A stretch of 64,000 bases of DNA, taken from assembly GCA_023435305.1 (NCBI GenBank), contig JAEYRV010000004.1, positions 62,001 to 126,000 of the forward strand. Direction: 5' to 3'. Below are positions 9,350 through 17,130 of the stretch, piece by piece. This DNA comes from Bacillota bacterium. GTDB taxonomy: Bacteria; Bacillota; Clostridia; Acetivibrionales; DTU013. Position 1 is the first letter of the stretch; the number at the start of each line of letters is the position of its first letter. The translations under genes were made by a program, and so were the position numbers. The notes beneath the pieces were generated by a model. The model made no database searches and was not told the origin of the DNA. It was given only the letters and a program-made list of their open reading frames with translations.

Positions 9350-10531
9350 TTATTTGTATTCTGCAGCTAATGCTTCAAATGCTTTCTGAGAGTTCAGTAT
9401 CGTTTTTTCATCAATACAGTATGCAAGTCTGAAGAAGCCCTTACATCCAAAGCCTGTGCCGGGCACTATGACCAGGTTGTATTTGACTGCTGTCTTGCAG
9501 AATTCCACATCATCCTCGATGGGAGACTGGGGGAACAGGTAAAACGCACCCTGAGGCTTCTGGCATTTGAAGCCCGCTCCTGTTATTATCCCATAAAGCA
9601 TGTCGCGCCTTTTCTTATAGGCTTCTATGTCAACCTGTGCATCCAGTGATTCGGGCAATATCCTCTGAAACAGGGCAGGGGCATTGACAAAGCCCAGGGT
9701 CCTGGTGGAGAAGATCAGGCCGTCCATCAGGATCGATATGTCTTCTATCATTGGGTTGACTGCTATGAATCCTATCCTCTCGCCGCTGAGCGAAAGGGAT
9801 TTGCTGAAGGAATTGACTATGACCGCATTCCTGAAGATTGAGAATATGGATGGCACTTCTGTATTGTCGAATACTATTTTGTCATATGGCTCATCCGAAA
9901 TAATGCAGATCCGGGTACCAAATTCTTTCTCCCTTTTTTCGACTGCTTCATGTATTTTTTCAAGGGAAGCTCTGCTGTATATAACACCTGTGGGGTTATT
10001 GGGCGAATTTATTATCATTGCCTTTGTTGACGGTGTTATGGAATCGTATATTTTCTGCGGGTCGGGCTGGAAGGTGCCGCGGTCTGTAGGGACGATAACT
10101 GGCCTTCCGCCATGGTTGTCTATGTAAAACAGATACTCGGCGAAATATGGCGCCAGTATTATAACTTCCTCACCGGGGTTCAGAAGGGTCTTGAGCACAA
10201 CGTTCATAGCGCCGCCTGCTCCGCATTCCATTACGATATGTCCGGCTTCCAGCGGAGCTCCGGTGGTATGCTTCAGTTTGACAGCAACAGCGGCTCTGAC
10301 ATTGGGATATCCTGCATTGCTCATATACCCGTGCATTTTGGGAATGTCTGACATCACTGCTTTCCTGAGCGCTTCCTTAACTATTTCAGGCGGCTCCACA
10401 TCGGGGTTGCCCAATGAGAAATCATATACATTGTCTGCGCCGTACTGCTTGCGCAGTTTTTCTCCTTCTTCAAACATTGCTCTGATCCATGAGGATCTGG
10501 TAAGATTGTCGGTTATTTTTTTTGAGACCAT
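9350..10531 (-). CDS. PLP-dependent aminotransferase (class I/II, aspartate-type)
   Basis: This fold-type I aminotransferase is about 393 residues long. Motifs are FSLGNPDVEPPEIV near the N-terminus, NSPNNPTGVIY, SDEPYDKIVF, the PLP-lysine motif NSFSKSLSLSGERIGF, and FRLAYCIDE at the C-terminal Arg that binds the substrate carboxylate. The substrate cannot be told; aspartate or a related amino acid is the default for this family. I chose ATG 10531, which has AGGAG eight bases upstream. A GTG at 10540 lies too close to that site. It is transcribed alone, converging on thiN. Confidence 0.88.
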   Translation of the reverse strand: MVSKKITDNLTRSSWIRAMFEEGEKLRKQYGADNVYDFSLGNPDVEPPEIVKEALRKAVMSDIPKMHGYMSNAGYPNVRAAVAVKLKHTTGAPLEAGHIVMECGAGGAMNVVLKTLLNPGEEVIILAPYFAEYLFYIDNHGGRPVIVPTDRGTFQPDPQKIYDSITPSTKAMIINSPNNPTGVIYSRASLEKIHEAVEKREKEFGTRICIISDEPYDKIVFDNTEVPSIFSIFRNAVIVNSFSKSLSLSGERIGFIAVNPMIEDISILMDGLIFSTRTLGFVNAPALFQRILPESLDAQVDIEAYKKRRDMLYGIITGAGFKCQKPQGAFYLFPQSPIEDDVEFCKTAVKYNLVIVPGTGFGCKGFFRLAYCIDEKTILNSQKAFEALAAEYK

Positions 10532-10626
10532 TATTTTCACTCCTGTTTCAAGGCCGAATCAACATTCTATCCCAAGCCTTTGAGATTTTCTACTATGATA
10601 TACCAAAAACGGAAAAATATCAATTG

Positions 10627-11154
10627 CTATTCAATGAATACGGCGGAGTACCAGTTCTGCTCATCCGATGGGTCATTGAGCGTGTTTATGGGCAGTCCGA
10701 ACTTTCTTGCCGTCTTGAAAACATCAATGCCTACGCTGTGAAATGCAGGCCTGGCTTTTTTGGGATTGGCACAATCATGGCCCTTTGTGCCGCAGCATTC
10801 ACTGCATATGGCACAGTCGCTGAGGGAAAATGCCAGATAGAAGCCGTCGGTGAAGGCAAGGCTTTCCAGCGAGAATGACACGTCCTGTGATACTTTTTTA
10901 TTGTGGGAGTGTATTATTACGCCCCAGCTGTATTTTCTGAACATTTGCTCGTATTCCCAGGGCTTGAGGGAGCCTGGCCTGGACGGACAGGTCGGACCCT
11001 TGCCCCAGTCCTTGCAGCCAAACATGCATTTGAGCAGCGCTCTGGAATCGAATGCTATATCATCTGTTTTGAACACGACGGCATGGTCGGCACCCATATC
11101 CAATGCTTTCTTTATATATTTCTCAGCACATTGATTGTTTGTAACATTATCCAT
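10627..11154 (-). CDS. DUF2284 Cys-rich metal-binding protein
   Basis: A 175-residue protein rich in cysteines: CMFGCKDWGKGPTCPSRPG in the first third and CAICSECCGTKGHDC near residue 125. This matches the DUF2284 family of predicted metal-binding proteins, which may hold Fe-S clusters. No enzyme activity is known. GGAGG precedes ATG 11154. The next gene in the same direction is the aminotransferase, about 95 bp away, so co-transcription is possible. Confidence 0.8.
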   Translation of the reverse strand: MDNVTNNQCAEKYIKKALDMGADHAVVFKTDDIAFDSRALLKCMFGCKDWGKGPTCPSRPGSLKPWEYEQMFRKYSWGVIIHSHNKKVSQDVSFSLESLAFTDGFYLAFSLSDCAICSECCGTKGHDCANPKKARPAFHSVGIDVFKTARKFGLPINTLNDPSDEQNWYSAVFIE

Positions 11155-11385
11155 AATTTGGCCTCCGGTCTTTGAATGATTACTTATGTGTACTAGAAGT
11201 AAATTATATAATAAAAAGTCATAGTTTCCAATGGTGTTTCCGTTTGTGTTTCAGATGGCAGTGTAACACAAATGTAACAGAAAAACGGGCATTCCCGCAC
11301 TAAAGTCGTATAAGAATAGGATTGCAGTACTATATGGTTTTTAAAGAAAATAGTGTAGAATTATGTTGAAAGGAGATGTAATTTT

Positions 11386-12465
11386 ATGCTAAAAAAAGTA
11401 TTATCATCTATCATTGTTTTTGTTTTGCTTCTGACATTTACAGTTTCGGCGTATTGTACGAACGAACCTCCAAAAACCGGCGATTTTTCTGACGTGAAAA
11501 AGGATCACTGGGCATATGACGCAATCAGGTGGATGGTTGAAAACAAGATCGTAGAGGGAACAGGCGATGGCAAGTTTTCACCTTCGCGTACGGTGACGAG
11601 AGACGAATATGCAAAGATGATGGTCCTGACATTGAACCTTAAGCTGATCGATCCTCCTCAGGGATCTTTTATTGACATCAAAAAGGGCGGGTGGCAGTAC
11701 AAATACGTTGAAACTGCAAAGCCTTACCTGACTGGGTTCAGAACTTCCTCAGGCGATTATTTCCGCCCCTCTGAAGGCGCGGTAAGGGAAGATATGGCGG
11801 TCGCTCTTGTCAAGGCAATGGGATTTTCCAATGAGACAGCTGATTTGAGTGTTCTGTCACAGTTCAGTGATGCTAACGAGATATCTCCTAATCTGAAAAA
11901 ATATGTGGCAATTGCTGTGAAGCATGAATTGATACAGGGTTATGACAGGGACGGCAGCCGCGTATTCGCACCAACGGAAGGACTTAACAGGGCTACGGCC
12001 TCTGTGTTGCTATATAATGCCCTTCGTGAAAATGAGGAAAAAATCACCTACGACGATGAGAAGGTAACCTATGATGACGAGTCTGACAACGATGCTCCCA
12101 AGGAGGTCGTCAATAAAAAAGATGACGTCAGGTATGACAATGATATGAAGGAATCCAAAATAAAGGTGACTGCTTCTGGAGACAGACTGTTGTTAAGCTG
12201 GGATAAGATCACTTCATCCAATTTCGACGGATACAAGGTGGTCATTTCCAAGTACGATTCGACTCCTGTTTACCCTGATAACGGATACCTGGCCTATATA
12301 ACCGACAGGAATAACACCAGTATCACCGTTCGCAACGGAGACGGATATAACGGCGGTGATTTCGACGGCAAGCTGAAATCCGGCAATACATATTATTTCA
12401 GTATCACAGTGCTTTATAAAAACGGAAAGACATCGGGAAATGTAGTCAAGGCCAAGCTTCCATAG
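11386..12465 (+). CDS. SLH-domain secreted protein with fibronectin III-like C-terminus
   Basis: A 359-residue exported protein. The signal peptide is MLKKVLSSIIVFVLLLTFTV followed by SAYC. Three S-layer homology segments follow (about residues 35-215). The first reads FSDVKKDHWAYDAIRWMVEN, the second is centred on IDIKKGGWQYKYVE, and the third on SDANEISPNLKKYVAIAVK. An acidic linker with an imperfect YDDE repeat (about 215-250) leads to a C-terminal fibronectin type III-like domain with LLSWDKITSSNFDGYKVVIS. It is probably held on secondary cell-wall polysaccharide. AAAGGAG precedes ATG 11386, and a terminator follows the stop. The partner or ligand is unknown. Confidence 0.9.
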   Translation: MLKKVLSSIIVFVLLLTFTVSAYCTNEPPKTGDFSDVKKDHWAYDAIRWMVENKIVEGTGDGKFSPSRTVTRDEYAKMMVLTLNLKLIDPPQGSFIDIKKGGWQYKYVETAKPYLTGFRTSSGDYFRPSEGAVREDMAVALVKAMGFSNETADLSVLSQFSDANEISPNLKKYVAIAVKHELIQGYDRDGSRVFAPTEGLNRATASVLLYNALRENEEKITYDDEKVTYDDESDNDAPKEVVNKKDDVRYDNDMKESKIKVTASGDRLLLSWDKITSSNFDGYKVVISKYDSTPVYPDNGYLAYITDRNNTSITVRNGDGYNGGDFDGKLKSGNTYYFSITVLYKNGKTSGNVVKAKLP

Positions 12466-12511
12466 ATTCGACGCATGCTCCTTGAGGAGATATAACCGCC
12501 AGCTTGGTTTT

Positions 12512-12549
12512 AGTCTTGGACTTGGACTTGGACTTAGACTTGGACTTGG
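12512..12549 (+). repeat. 6-bp tandem repeat (ACTTGG)
   Basis: About six tandem copies of ACTTGG, one with an ACTTAG variant, lie between the SLH gene stop and its terminator. It is non-coding and looks like simple slippage. Confidence 0.75.
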
Positions 12550-12581
12550 CCGGCGGGTTGCTCCATTTGCTCTATAAAATT

Positions 12582-12610
12582 AGAACCGTCCTCAGGGCGG
12601 TTCTTTCATT
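12582..12610 (+). terminator. Intrinsic terminator of SLH gene
   Basis: AGAACCGTCC and GGGCGGTTCT pair with one G-T wobble around a short loop, followed by TTCATTTT. It lies just before the convergent rqcH stop. Confidence 0.8.
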
Positions 12611-12629
12611 TTGATAGGCCGGCGGCTCA

Positions 12630-14387
12630 TTACTTTACTTTGCGGTTCTCAATCATTGTTTGATTTGGGTTGACCACCGCGGTACGGTAATTTACATATA
12701 TGACCTTGCCGGGTTTTGCACCTGAAGGCTTGCTCACATTTTTGACATTAGTGTAGTCGACCTGCACATTAGAGGACATCCTTGCCTTGCTGTGCCACGC
12801 CGCAATTATTGCAGCCTCCTCCACGGTCCTGTCGGGAATGTCGCGCCCGTTCTTTTTTATGATGACATGAGAGCCGGGTATGGTCTTGGTATGGAGCCAT
12901 ATGTCATTGGATTGTGCCATTTTGAGAGTGAGGAGGTCATTTTGCAGGTTGTTTTTGCCCACGAATATGTCAAATCCGTCAGAGGACTTGAAATGGAGCG
13001 GTTCTGTTGCTGCCGCCTTTCTCTTTGCAGCTGCCTTTCTCTTAAGCTGCATGTAGCCCTGTTCAGCAAGCTCTTGTCTCACTTCATCTATTTCCTGCAG
13101 GGAGTTGCAGTTGTCCAGAAGCTGAAGGACACTCTCGAGATAATCCAGCTCTGCCCGTGAGTCCTCAATTTGCCGTGATGTGTATGTGTATGTGCTTTTC
13201 GCCTTGGCATATTTTTTAAAATAGCGCTGTGCGTTTGCCTGGGGAGTCATATCCGGGTCAAGTGGAACATCTATGTAATCGCCGTTTTCCGAGTAATAGT
13301 TCAGTAGGGAAATACTTTTAGTGTTTTGCGGTATGGCATATATATTGGCTGTTATCAGTTCGCCATAAAGCTTGAGCCGTTCTCTGTCGGCAACATCCCG
13401 AAGGGTTTCCTCCTGTATCGACAGCTTCTTGCTGCAGCGTTCCATTGAGGTGTTCAGCACCTTGTAGAGGTCGGACTTCTTTTGCCTGAGGCGTTCGGCA
13501 TTGTCGCGGGTTGCATAGAATTTATCCAGTACCTGGCTGATAGAGGGTAAACTCTCTTTGTGGATGTATTGCGTGATGCCCAGACAATGAAAGTCAACAG
13601 GCCTGGTGTGCTGCTCGTCTTCATAAATGACCAAGGGATCATAGCTGCAGTTATTAATGGCTGTAAGCGCCACACCCAACGCGTCTATCAAAGCCCTGCG
13701 CTCGGGCTGCTCCAATGAAGCTGCACGTTTTCTGCCTTCGATAGAGGCACGGCTGCATATCTCGCGGCACAACAGCGGACTGAAGCCTTTTATGTTGTCC
13801 AGCAGGAATTTTTCCGCAGTCTGTGAAGATGTATCAAACATTTCCAGCAGTTTTGCAGGATCAAGGGAAGCAGGGGAGAGTTTGTCCTGCGCCGGAGGGA
13901 GAACATAAGGCCTGGCCGGCATTACCTCACGGACGCTGCTGATATCGGAATCTATGTGTTTGATCGAGTCCAATATCTTGTTTTCACTGTTCAGCAGGAT
14001 TATGTTGCTGTAACGGCCCATTATTTCAATGACCAGCTTCTTTTCGGATATGTCGCCGAGTTCATTTGCAGCTTCGATCACTACGCTGATGATCCTTTCG
14101 AAGTCATTGAAGCCGAAGGATATTATTCTTCCGCCTGTCAGATGCTTTCGAAGCAGCATGCAAAATACCGGAGGCGCGGGTGGGTTTTCCTTTACCGCTT
14201 CGGTGATATGTATCCGCGGAAAATTAGGGCTGGCGCTGAGCACAAGCCGGTGATTCCTGTTCCATGCCCTGACCAGCAGCACTATTTCGTCCGCCTCGGG
14301 CTGAAGTACCTTTTCTACCCGTCCGCCGGCCAGCTTCTCATTCAATTCTTCTGTGATGCATTTTGTGACTATCCCGTCAAATGGCAA
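12630..14387 (-). CDS. rqcH: Ribosome quality-control factor RqcH (NFACT family)
   Basis: RqcH binds stalled 50S-peptidyl-tRNA complexes and adds C-terminal alanine tails. The protein starts PFDGIVTKCITEELNEKL as in family members. It has an NFACT-N domain, a long coiled-coil middle (about residues 270-440) and a C-terminal NFACT-R domain with SSDGFDIFVGKNNLQND and NDIWLHTKTIPGSHVIIK. A TTG at 14387 with GGGAG eight bases upstream gives 585 residues, the usual length. The longer open frame starts too far upstream. The conserved acidic-Arg pair is Glu-Arg (NDFERIIS) rather than the usual Asp-Arg. It was formerly named fibronectin-binding protein A. Confidence 0.93.
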   Translation of the reverse strand: MPFDGIVTKCITEELNEKLAGGRVEKVLQPEADEIVLLVRAWNRNHRLVLSASPNFPRIHITEAVKENPPAPPVFCMLLRKHLTGGRIISFGFNDFERIISVVIEAANELGDISEKKLVIEIMGRYSNIILLNSENKILDSIKHIDSDISSVREVMPARPYVLPPAQDKLSPASLDPAKLLEMFDTSSQTAEKFLLDNIKGFSPLLCREICSRASIEGRKRAASLEQPERRALIDALGVALTAINNCSYDPLVIYEDEQHTRPVDFHCLGITQYIHKESLPSISQVLDKFYATRDNAERLRQKKSDLYKVLNTSMERCSKKLSIQEETLRDVADRERLKLYGELITANIYAIPQNTKSISLLNYYSENGDYIDVPLDPDMTPQANAQRYFKKYAKAKSTYTYTSRQIEDSRAELDYLESVLQLLDNCNSLQEIDEVRQELAEQGYMQLKRKAAAKRKAAATEPLHFKSSDGFDIFVGKNNLQNDLLTLKMAQSNDIWLHTKTIPGSHVIIKKNGRDIPDRTVEEAAIIAAWHSKARMSSNVQVDYTNVKNVSKPSGAKPGKVIYVNYRTAVVNPNQTMIENRKVK

Positions 14388-14502
14388 CAATAACACTCCC
14401 TTGTGAGTTTTTCCAACAGTTATACTGTAGCAAAATCCAAATAATAATACAACCATGGGGATCAATTACTGAACCGATGTCGGTTTTTTGTTTATGAGAA
14501 TG

Positions 14503-14590
14503 CGGTGCGCGAGAGCTTGTTATCTGGGCGCATGATACAAATTTGATTTTGCGGGGATTCGGTGCGCGAGAGCTTGTTATCTGGGTGCAT
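14503..14590. repeat. Two 31-bp direct repeats
   Basis: A 31-bp sequence starting CGGTGCGCGAGAGCTTG occurs at 14503-14533 and 14560-14590 with one mismatch and a 57-bp period. No ORF with a ribosome-binding site covers it. A weak hairpin with a T-run (AACCG/CGGTT, about 14472-14489) precedes it. Confidence 0.8.
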
Positions 14591-14653
14591 AAGTGGGACA
14601 TGTAGGGTGAGCGGAGGAGTATGGAAGAGGTGCGGACAGGACGCGGGCAGGTG

Positions 14654-14728
14654 GCGGAGGGGATGTAGGCAGGATGCGGAGGGGATGCAGGCAGGATGCG
14701 GAGGGGATGCAGGCAGGTGGCGGAGGGC
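14654..14728. repeat. 22-bp G-rich tandem repeat
   Basis: GCGGAGGGG recurs at 14654, 14676, 14698 and 14720, an exact 22-bp period, with ATGCAGGCAGGAT between copies. The + strand is very G-rich and almost lacks C. Open frames through it are repeat translation, not genes. Confidence 0.85.
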
Positions 14729-15039
14729 CATTATCATTGAACACTTTCAATAAAATCAATGATATTGTGCCCAGATGACACGTTTTTTGCACACTCCCCC
14801 TATATTGCCCAATAGTATTACCCAAGTTAGGCCGCTTTGAATGAATCAAGGTTAAGATATAGTTCTATACGAAGGCAAGTTAATAGTTTTTCGATATAAT
14901 GCTTGATCTTTACCAGCAGGTTTCAAGTAAGGGTAGCAACTCATCTTGATTTAGATGACATAATATAGATTATTTAGTATTATGTATTTCTCACCGGGTG
15001 TAGAGGGCTACATAACTCAAAAATAATAGAATACGTAAG
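14729..15039. other. Gene-free AT-rich stretch
   Basis: I see no ORF with a credible ribosome-binding site, no RNA gene fold and no clear promoter in this part of the gap between rqcH and infC. Confidence 0.5.
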
Positions 15040-15191
15040 TCTACTTGGATGAAATTTCAATTAGGGGCAGCAGATTTGCTATACTAGGGTGACATAACAC
15101 ATATATATACGAATTATGTATCCTAAATATGGAATATTTACAATAGAACAGGCAGTTTTGCTGCCCCTAGTTGCAAAATCATCCAAGTAGA
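15040..15191 (+). mobile_element. 152-bp MITE-like element, copy 1
   Basis: The element is bounded by long imperfect inverted repeats. The left arm starts TCTACTTGGATGAAATTTC and ends in AGGGGCAGC. The right arm is GCTGCCCCTAG... ending ATCCAAGTAGA. A second copy at 62582-62733, inverted, is also 152 bp. It shares the inner blocks TGCTATAC and GGGTGACATAAC. No transposase is coded inside, so any movement would need help in trans. The right arm is also the first unit of a 41-bp tandem array. Confidence 0.75.
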
Positions 15192-15488
15192 CTAAGGTGA
15201 GCTGCCCCTAGTTGCAAAATCATCCAAGTAGACTAAGGTGAGCTGCCCCTAGTTGCAAAATCATCCAAGTAGACTAAAGTGAGCTGCCCCTAGTTGCAAA
15301 ATCATCCAAGCAGGCTGAGGTGAGTTTCCCTTACTTACAAATTTGACCAGATTGAGGAACGTTTGCAGCTCCTAACCGAATGTCTGACCAGATTGAGGAA
15401 CGTTTGCAGCTCCTAACCGAATATCTGACCAGATAGAGGAACGTTTGCTGCCCCTAACCAAATGTCTGACTGAACAAATGAACGGCAC
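15161..15488 (+). repeat. 41-bp tandem repeat array, 8 units
   Basis: Units begin at 15161, 15202, 15243, 15284, 15325, 15366, 15407 and 15448, an exact 41-bp period. The first four carry CTGCCCCTAGTTGCAAAATC and are nearly identical. Units five to eight are a diverged subtype (CAGCTCCTAACCGAA, then a CCAGATTGAGGAACGTTT half) that keeps the same phase and the CYCCTAA core. There are no variable spacers, so this is not CRISPR. The array ends about 120 bp before the infC promoter. Confidence 0.9.
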
Positions 15489-15531
15489 CTGCACATATTT
15501 GAATATTTTGGGATCGAATAATTGGCCGGAC

Positions 15532-15574
15532 AGTAGTACATTCAATGTACATAGCTAGTACATTGAGTACTACT
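15532..15574. other. Long perfect-arm hairpin upstream of infC promoter
   Basis: AGTAGTAC-AT-TCAATGTAC (15532-15550) pairs with GTACATTGAGTACTACT (15558-15574). The stem is 17 bp with a 2-base bulge and a 7-base ATAGCTA loop. No T-run follows, so it is not a standard terminator. It could be a protein-binding palindrome or the remnant of a repeat element. Confidence 0.75.
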
Positions 15575-15605
15575 CCAAGCCAGATGAAAAACACTTTTTT
15601 TGTGC

Positions 15606-15634
15606 TTGACAGAGGGGAGTGTGTCTGTTATCAT
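15606..15634 (+). promoter_or_regulatory. Sigma-A-type promoter of infC operon
   Basis: A perfect -35 TTGACA (15606-15611) is 17 bases from TATCAT (15629-15634). It gives an infC leader of about 190 bases. Confidence 0.7.
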
Positions 15635-15733
15635 TATTGAGTAAAACAAAGAAGAAGTTATCCGCTTCTCACCCTGGGGAGGTTTCCGTAAGGGTCAATA
15701 GTAAAGGTATACATAGTATGACCTGGCTATATC

Positions 15734-15772
15734 AGTGGATTCGAAGTTCTTCTTTGAAGTCCACTTTTTATT
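15734..15772 (+). terminator. Attenuator in infC-rpmI-rplT leader
   Basis: GTGGATTCGAAG pairs with CTTTGAAGTCCAC and is followed by TTTTTATTTT, giving an intrinsic terminator inside the leader about 60 bases before infC. Low-GC Gram-positives control this operon by L20-dependent premature termination. The position and shape here fit that scheme, though I cannot confirm an L20 site by eye. Confidence 0.7.
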
Positions 15773-15829
15773 TTGTCATTATATGCGGATATTTGAGGAT
15801 CAGAATAATTTACTCGGAGGTGTGTAATT

Positions 15830-16342
15830 ATTAGTAAAAATGAATTGATGATTAATGATGAAATCAGAGACAAAGAGGTACGTCTGATCGATGCTGATGG
15901 GTCCATGCTGGGAATCACACCTGTCAAGGATGCTCAGAAGCTTGCAGCCACTAAGAACCTGGACCTGGTAAAAATCGCACCGCAGGCAGTTCCGCCCGTA
16001 TGTAAGATCATGGATTACGGAAAGTATATGTTCGAGCTTGCAAAAAAGGAAAAGGAAGCCAGAAAGAACCAAAAGGTAATTAGTATGAAAGAGGTCTGGA
16101 TCAAGCCAAACATAGATGAGCATGATTTCGGATTCAAATCAAAAAATGCCTACAAGTTTTTGAAGGACGGCGACAAGGTTAAGGTCAGTGTACGGTTCCG
16201 AGGAAGAGAAATGAATTACACGTCTCTGGGTATAGAGGTGCTCAACAAATTCGCAGAAGCAGTAGCAGAAGTTGGAACGGTGGAGAAAAAGCCGAAGCTC
16301 GAAGGCAGGAGTATGATAATGATACTCAATCCGAAGCAGTAA
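15830..16342 (+). CDS. infC: Translation initiation factor IF-3, ATT start
   Basis: IF-3 keeps the ribosomal subunits apart and checks start codons. The protein reads INDEIRDKEVRLIDADG, then LVKIAPQAVPPVCKIMDYGK, and a C-terminal domain with KVSVRFRGREMNYTSLG. An in-frame ATT at 15830 lies nine bases after GGAGG (15816-15820) and gives ISKNELMINDEIRDK, 170 residues, matching family N-termini. The alternatives TTG 15845 and ATG 15848 are 24 or more bases from the ribosome-binding site. AUU starts are known for infC in other bacteria, where IF-3 rejects its own start codon. The operon continues with rpmI and rplT. Confidence 0.93.
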   Translation: MSKNELMINDEIRDKEVRLIDADGSMLGITPVKDAQKLAATKNLDLVKIAPQAVPPVCKIMDYGKYMFELAKKEKEARKNQKVISMKEVWIKPNIDEHDFGFKSKNAYKFLKDGDKVKVSVRFRGREMNYTSLGIEVLNKFAEAVAEVGTVEKKPKLEGRSMIMILNPKQ

Positions 16343-16413
16343 CGGCATTTCATAAAAACATTCAGTGGTCCGGAAGTCTTACGGATCCAAAACAGATAAT
16401 AGGAGGAGTAAAT

Positions 16414-16611
16414 ATGCCAAAGGTTAAGACGCACAGCGCATCCAAGAAAAGGTTTAGAATAACCGGAACAGGCAAGGTAAAGATGAATCACGCATTCAGA
16501 AGCCACAGGCTTGTTTCCAAGGCAAGAAAGGCAAAGAAACACCACAGGCTCGGAGCTTATGCTTCCTCTGCCAATGAAGCTACTATAAAAATGTTGATAC
16601 CGTATAAGTAA
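16414..16611 (+). CDS. rpmI: 50S ribosomal protein L35
   Basis: A 65-residue, very basic protein with the L35 pattern: PKVKTHSASKKRFRITGTGK, then HAFRSHRLVSKARKAKKHHR. A strong AGGAGG lies seven bases before ATG 16414. It is placed between infC and rplT as in most bacteria. The length is normal. Confidence 0.97.
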   Translation: MPKVKTHSASKKRFRITGTGKVKMNHAFRSHRLVSKARKAKKHHRLGAYASSANEATIKMLIPYK

Positions 16612-16628
16612 GAAGGAGGAAGAAAGAT

Positions 16629-16979
16629 ATGTCTAGAGTCAAAGGTGCAGTAAGAACACGTGCAAGGCACAAGAAGATACTTAAGCTGGCGAAGGGTTAT
16701 TTCGGAGGAAAGAGCAAGCTTTTCAGAATAGCAAACCAGGCGGTCATGAAGTCCCTTTCATATGCATACAGGGATAGAAAGGCCAAGAAGAGAGATTTCA
16801 GACAGCTGTGGATCTCCAGGATCAACGCTGCTGCAAGGATCAACGGAATGAGCTACAGCAGGTTCATGAACGGCTTGAAAAAGGCTGGGATCAACCTGAA
16901 CAGAAAAGTTCTGGCCGATATGGCAATCAATGATGAGCAGGCTTTCGCACAGCTGGTAAACAGCGTAAAGAACGCTTAA
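16629..16979 (+). CDS. rplT: 50S ribosomal protein L20
   Basis: L20 is an early 50S assembly protein and, in related bacteria, the autoregulator of this operon. The 116-residue basic protein reads RVKGAVRTRARHKKILKLAK, GYFGGKSKLFR and RINGMSYSRFMNGLKKAGI, all family hallmarks. AAGGAGG precedes ATG 16629, 17 bp after rpmI. A terminator follows. Confidence 0.98.
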   Translation: MSRVKGAVRTRARHKKILKLAKGYFGGKSKLFRIANQAVMKSLSYAYRDRKAKKRDFRQLWISRINAAARINGMSYSRFMNGLKKAGINLNRKVLADMAINDEQAFAQLVNSVKNA

Positions 16980-17013
16980 GCAATAAGCAGAAATCGAGCG
17001 AATACAAAATAAA

Positions 17014-17040
17014 AGGGGGCTGAGAAGCCCTCTATTATTT
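17014..17040 (+). terminator. Terminator of infC-rpmI-rplT
   Basis: AGGGGGCT and AGCCCTCT pair around a GAGA tetraloop, followed by ATTATTTT. Confidence 0.88.
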
Positions 17041-17041
17041 T

Positions 17042-17130
17042 ACAAGCAGTCTGTGTGATAAGGAGTCTTGCATGACAAGCAGTCTGCATGATAAGCAGTC
17101 TTGTATGATAAGGAGTCTTGTATGATAAGG
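17042..17130 (+). repeat. 16-17-bp repeats carrying ribosome-binding site and ATG
   Basis: Five tandem units of the type ATAAGGAGTCTTGTATG. The consecutive units end GTG, ATG, ATG, ATG and ATG, and two of them contain AAGGAG. The last full unit supplies the ribosome-binding site and start codon of the TrmH-family gene at 17122. Confidence 0.8.

Noticed and set aside
14492..14849. Pro/His/Cys-rich frames on the minus strand
   Set aside because: They are translations of the 22-bp G-rich repeat; no homology or start signal.
15161..15488. CRISPR array
   Set aside because: The 41-bp units are head-to-tail copies without variable spacers, and no cas genes are in the window.
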